Below are positions 61,518 through 64,000 of a stretch of DNA of 64,000 nt, in pieces. Position 1 is the first letter of the stretch; the number at the start of each line of letters is the position of its first letter. The DNA is from Chloroflexota bacterium (GTDB lineage Bacteria > Chloroflexota > Anaerolineae > Aggregatilineales > Phototrophicaceae). A program made the translations under genes and the position numbers. The stretch is taken from contig JACRPS010000004.1 in NCBI GenBank assembly GCA_016223085.1, positions 248,001 through 312,000 on the forward strand, written 5' to 3'. A model generated the notes under the pieces. That model searched no databases and had not been told where the DNA came from. It was given only the letters and a program-made list of their open reading frames with translations.

Positions 61518-62555
61518 ATGGAGAAGTCAAACAATTTGCAGTTTGTCGCTTCGGTGACTATTTGCCCAAGTGACATTCAAAAGGTACGAAAGCACGTTGA
61601 GATAGCAAAAACGGCTACTGATCCTCTTCACAGTGTGCTCATTACGCCGTTATTTGCCAACCCTCGCTCACTAATGATGGTACGAGACCTGGCAGAGAGC
61701 GGCAAGCAGGTGTATTTCGATAGCGGTGGCTACTATGTTCAAATCGGGCGGCTACGTTACGAAGAATTGTATATGCCACTATTGCAAGCCTACCGTGCAA
61801 ACCCCTGGGCTTCAATTTTTACGCTGCCCGACCACGTACCCACTACCCAGGATGACCCTGATACGGTTGAGTGTAAAGTACATGACACAATTACTTATAG
61901 CACCTTATTTTTTCAGGAATTACCGGATAATTTGAAACCTCGCGCGATGCCCGTTGTTCAAGGACACACGGTACGACAGATTGATGCCTGTTTGCAGGCA
62001 TATATCCGATTAGGCGCAAAACAGATTGGTTTTGGTAGTTTTGGAACATCGGGCAAGAAAAGCGAAATAAATGTTGCTACAAATGGCTCGGTTGGTTTGG
62101 CTAAATACGTAATACAAGTTGCTCATTCGCATGGCATGAAAGTTCATGTTTTTGGTCTTGGAGCACCTGCCCTCGTTGCAATGTTAAAGGGCATTAAGGC
62201 GGATTCATTCGATTCATCGTCTTGGCTAAAAGCGGCTGGTTTCGGGCAAGTCTTTCTTCCATTCATGCGTGCTTACAATATATCGCATAACTATACTGTC
62301 TCTGAGTTGCAGCGGGGCATCACCTTCAATCAGTTTGATGAATGGAAGACCTTGACAGGACATCACTGCAAACTGTGTGAGGAACTAGACAATCTTCAGA
62401 AACATAAGATGTACCGTGCAGCGCACAATCTGATTGTTCTAGCCGAGACTATTGCAATGGTCAATCAAGGTGATTTCAGCCGAATTAAACAGATTTACGT
62501 GAAAGGTTCTGGTAAATATCGGCAGGAGTTTGACCGATGGCTTCAACCAAATTAG
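61518..62555 (+). CDS. DpdA-like DNA guanine transglycosylase (TGT superfamily)
   Basis: 345 residues. The TGT-type barrel shows the catalytic Asp68 in VYFDSGGYYVQ (compare DSGGFQ in tRNA-guanine transglycosylases) and Asp232 in KADSFDSSSW. The glycine loop appears as IGFGSFGTSGKK and VHVFGLGAP. The zinc site is reduced: Cys284, Cys287 and His303 (HHCKLCEE...YRAAHN). DpdA enzymes swap guanine in DNA for preQ0. Size and motifs fit DpdA better than bacterial Tgt. No preQ0 biosynthesis gene (folE, queD, queE, queC) is seen in the window. It overlaps the next gene by 19 bases. Confidence 0.82.
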   Translation: MEKSNNLQFVASVTICPSDIQKVRKHVEIAKTATDPLHSVLITPLFANPRSLMMVRDLAESGKQVYFDSGGYYVQIGRLRYEELYMPLLQAYRANPWASIFTLPDHVPTTQDDPDTVECKVHDTITYSTLFFQELPDNLKPRAMPVVQGHTVRQIDACLQAYIRLGAKQIGFGSFGTSGKKSEINVATNGSVGLAKYVIQVAHSHGMKVHVFGLGAPALVAMLKGIKADSFDSSSWLKAAGFGQVFLPFMRAYNISHNYTVSELQRGITFNQFDEWKTLTGHHCKLCEELDNLQKHKMYRAAHNLIVLAETIAMVNQGDFSRIKQIYVKGSGKYRQEFDRWLQPN

Positions 62556-63382
62556 CCATTCATATACCCCCAGACGCTAACCCTGTCAACATTACGGAGA
62601 TGGTGGTTGCGATAGCCAGACAAGGGGCAGACACAGTTTTTGAAAGTGTGCGTGATCTATTGGAGTACACAGAATCGCAAGGAATTGGTTCAAGAACTGA
62701 AATGCAGTCAACAGCAGTCTACCTGGGATTGCTAGAAAAATCTTCCAGTGGATTGGGTCTGACACGAACAGGTTTTGCTTTGGCAAAAATACGGGAAGAT
62801 GTGCGTTCCGATCTACTCCATTACTTAATGTATACAGGTTGGGAAGAATCCGATCCTGTGAATTTTCTCCCGTCATGGTCATACCGCATATGCTGTGATC
62901 GTTATTGGGAAGGTCAAGAGGTAACGCTAGATTCCGATTACCTTAACCGGCAGGTTGAGGAAACCATTAACCAAGCCCGCGAAGCATTTGCCCAACTGAA
63001 CATCGGGGAAGTGGCAGAAGTTTCATTTAGTCGAAAGAGTTTAGAAGGCGCTCATAAGTGGCTAGGAGCTTTACAGCCACCCGTGATAGAGAACAAGGTT
63101 TTTACACGCCGTTCATTTTGCCCACCCGAATTACTGCTTCTTGCCATCGGGTACGTTATGAAAGATGAAACTGATGCGACTGACATAGACATATTACTGA
63201 CGCGCGAGAAGCGGGACAGAATTTGTAAGGTCTGTTTGCTTGATCACAATGCGCTTGATCGAGCGTTGGATTGGATGCTCCCAATTTTTCCTGCTGTAAT
63301 TTCGCCTGGCACTTCCGCCGGGTTCTATGGTCGCTTTGTGCGGTTACACAAGCTGCCCACATTAGAGGATGTCGTTCGGTGA
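62537..63382 (+). CDS. 281-residue protein after DpdA, possibly DpdG-like
   Basis: A soluble protein with a winged-helix-like first part (AVYLGLLEKSSSGLGLTRTGFALAKI) and a helical middle (YLMYTGWEESDPVNFLPSWSYRICCDRYW). The C-terminal region has ICKVCLLDHNALDRALDWMLPIF. No catalytic motif is visible. Its size and place right after dpdA recall DpdG of the dpd clusters, but I cannot confirm the family. ATG 62537 follows AGGAG and overlaps dpdA by 19 bases. It is translationally coupled to the ATPase gene by a four-base overlap. Confidence 0.7.
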   Translation: MASTKLAIHIPPDANPVNITEMVVAIARQGADTVFESVRDLLEYTESQGIGSRTEMQSTAVYLGLLEKSSSGLGLTRTGFALAKIREDVRSDLLHYLMYTGWEESDPVNFLPSWSYRICCDRYWEGQEVTLDSDYLNRQVEETINQAREAFAQLNIGEVAEVSFSRKSLEGAHKWLGALQPPVIENKVFTRRSFCPPELLLLAIGYVMKDETDATDIDILLTREKRDRICKVCLLDHNALDRALDWMLPIFPAVISPGTSAGFYGRFVRLHKLPTLEDVVR

Positions 63383-63885
63383 GTACCTGGCTGAAGCTGG
63401 TTAATGACCTGAAGCAGCGTCCGCCAGAGAATTTTCTGACGGAAACACAGCGAATAGCGTTTGAGGCTATCTGCTCAATGACACGCTTTCCAGGTTGGAT
63501 TAATTTGCACGGTATATATGGTACAGGAAAAACCTATCTGTCCTGGGCATTGGTGCGGGCAACAGGTGCAGTTTATGTAGCAGGGCCTGTACGGTTAGAA
63601 ATAGCAGCCGACGAACAAGAAACATTCATTGTAGACAATTCACCCTATCGAGAAGATGATGCACGTCGGGTACTGGCGCGCTGTGGTCTACTGGGGGCAA
63701 ACACAGTAGTTCTGGTGACACGTCGCCCAATTACAATGCCAATGCGCCGTGTTGAATTGAATCTACCATCACCCGACGATTTGAATACTGTTATCCGTTC
63801 GCTAGGGCGAATGGGTTATCCATGCGATCAACAACTCTTGCCAGCCAAACCAACTCTCTGGGATGTGCTGCAAGCCTGTATTTAA
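63379..63885 (+). CDS. small P-loop ATPase of the dpd-like operon
   Basis: About 168 residues from GTG 63379, overlapping the previous stop by four bases. It has Walker A INLHGIYGTGKTYLSWALV and a Walker B-like acidic end in ETFIVDNSPYRED. Then come a sensor-like VVLVTRRPITMPMRRVELNLPSPDDL and a short helical lid (LNTVIRSLGRMGYP). It looks like a reduced AAA/STAND-type ATPase core without a C-terminal domain. The longer frame from 63271 would overlap the upstream gene by over 100 bases and has no support. It could power or sense for the modification complex. Confidence 0.75.
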   Translation: MSTWLKLVNDLKQRPPENFLTETQRIAFEAICSMTRFPGWINLHGIYGTGKTYLSWALVRATGAVYVAGPVRLEIAADEQETFIVDNSPYREDDARRVLARCGLLGANTVVLVTRRPITMPMRRVELNLPSPDDLNTVIRSLGRMGYPCDQQLLPAKPTLWDVLQACI

Positions 63886-63897
63886 TTGGGGGCTATC

Positions 63898-64000
63898 ATG
63901 GGTCTTGAAGGACTGGATTACATACTGAACAAAAAAGAGGTTGTTCCAACGGTCAGTGCGCGTGATCTGTTGGAACGCGCCGAGCAAGTAGACATGGACT
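63898..64000 (+). CDS. start of the next gene of the operon (cut by window end)
   Basis: ATG 63898 follows GGGGGC by a few bases and stays open to the window edge for about 34 residues (LEGLDYILNKKEVVPTVSAR, then DLLERAEQVDMD). It starts 12 bases after the ATPase stop, so it is probably the fifth gene of the operon. Too short to assign. Confidence 0.6.
   Translation, partial: MGLEGLDYILNKKEVVPTVSARDLLERAEQVDMD

Noticed and set aside
61518-62555. Housekeeping tRNA-guanine transglycosylase (Tgt)
   Set aside because: Shorter, with a reduced zinc site and phage/defence-like neighbours; the motif form (DSGGYY, FDSSSW) fits DpdA better.

Overview
The window looks like one chromosomal contig of a Chloroflexota bacterium, probably of the Anaerolineae kind. 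This is inferred from gene style only: exported proteins with long Thr/Pro 'TPTP' linkers, bacterial SH3 domains, dockerin-like ends, NarL-type two-component signalling and an ABC metal permease fused to a DtxR-like domain. No marker gene settles the phylum. The part left of about 35.9 kb is rich in G+C and has tightly packed, host-like operons. The part to the right is lower in G+C, more loosely packed and full of mobile-element genes, and the change falls at a tRNA-Asp gene.

Layout, left (1-35.9 kb). 1-12.5 kb is a plus-strand surface polysaccharide operon with mostly overlapping genes: a KdsC-GmhA fusion, two GT-B-like transferases, a hexapeptide acetyltransferase, a CDP-paratose 2-epimerase-like enzyme, three GT4 glycosyltransferases, an O-antigen ligase/polymerase, a formyltransferase-like enzyme and an ExoA-like GT2. 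12.6-24.4 kb is mainly minus strand and envelope-facing: a DUF5060/DUF4038 glycosidase-like protein, a beta-helix/cohesin-like/dockerin protein, two exported DUF4350-like proteins, an alpha/beta hydrolase, a HEAT-repeat protein and an HtrA protease, plus a plus-strand SDR. Then come thymidylate kinase, a DegT-type aminotransferase, a histidine kinase/NarL regulator pair and a Mn/Zn/Fe ABC transporter operon. The transporter's second permease has a Cys-rich insert and a C-terminal DtxR-like domain, and its binding protein ends just before its expected last metal ligand. A small membrane protein and a YetF/DUF421 protein precede tRNA-Asp(GUC).

Layout, right (35.9-64 kb): an integrated element whose far end is outside the window. 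A large serine recombinase runs antisense into tRNA-Asp, so the element-chromosome junction lies inside or beside the tRNA. Next come a degenerate tyrosine recombinase, a membrane protein, a RepA-like ATPase, a cluster of GTTCA repeats resembling an iteron origin, and a CHC2/Toprim primase. An HNH-AP2 endonuclease, a decayed phosphoesterase and a 1.3-kb unit bounded by 28-bp perfect inverted repeats follow; the unit carries a LexA-like HTH gene and a truncated IS630-type gene. After it lie a TIR-TM-SH3 protein and a set of exported repeat proteins, one broken by an out-of-frame deletion, a Cas4-like nuclease split over two overlapping membrane-anchored genes, and an intact tyrosine recombinase.

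The most interesting part is the plus-strand operon from 58.8 kb to the window end: an 875-residue sigma70-like protein with extra C-terminal winged-helix domains, a DpdA-like DNA guanine transglycosylase with both catalytic aspartates, an unrecognised 281-residue protein, a small P-loop ATPase and the start of another gene. It resembles a compact, sigma-factor-led relative of the dpd (7-deazaguanine-in-DNA) modification/defence clusters. A recurring palindrome, CCATA-N5-TATGG, marks several sites in the element and may be the operator of an element-encoded regulator.
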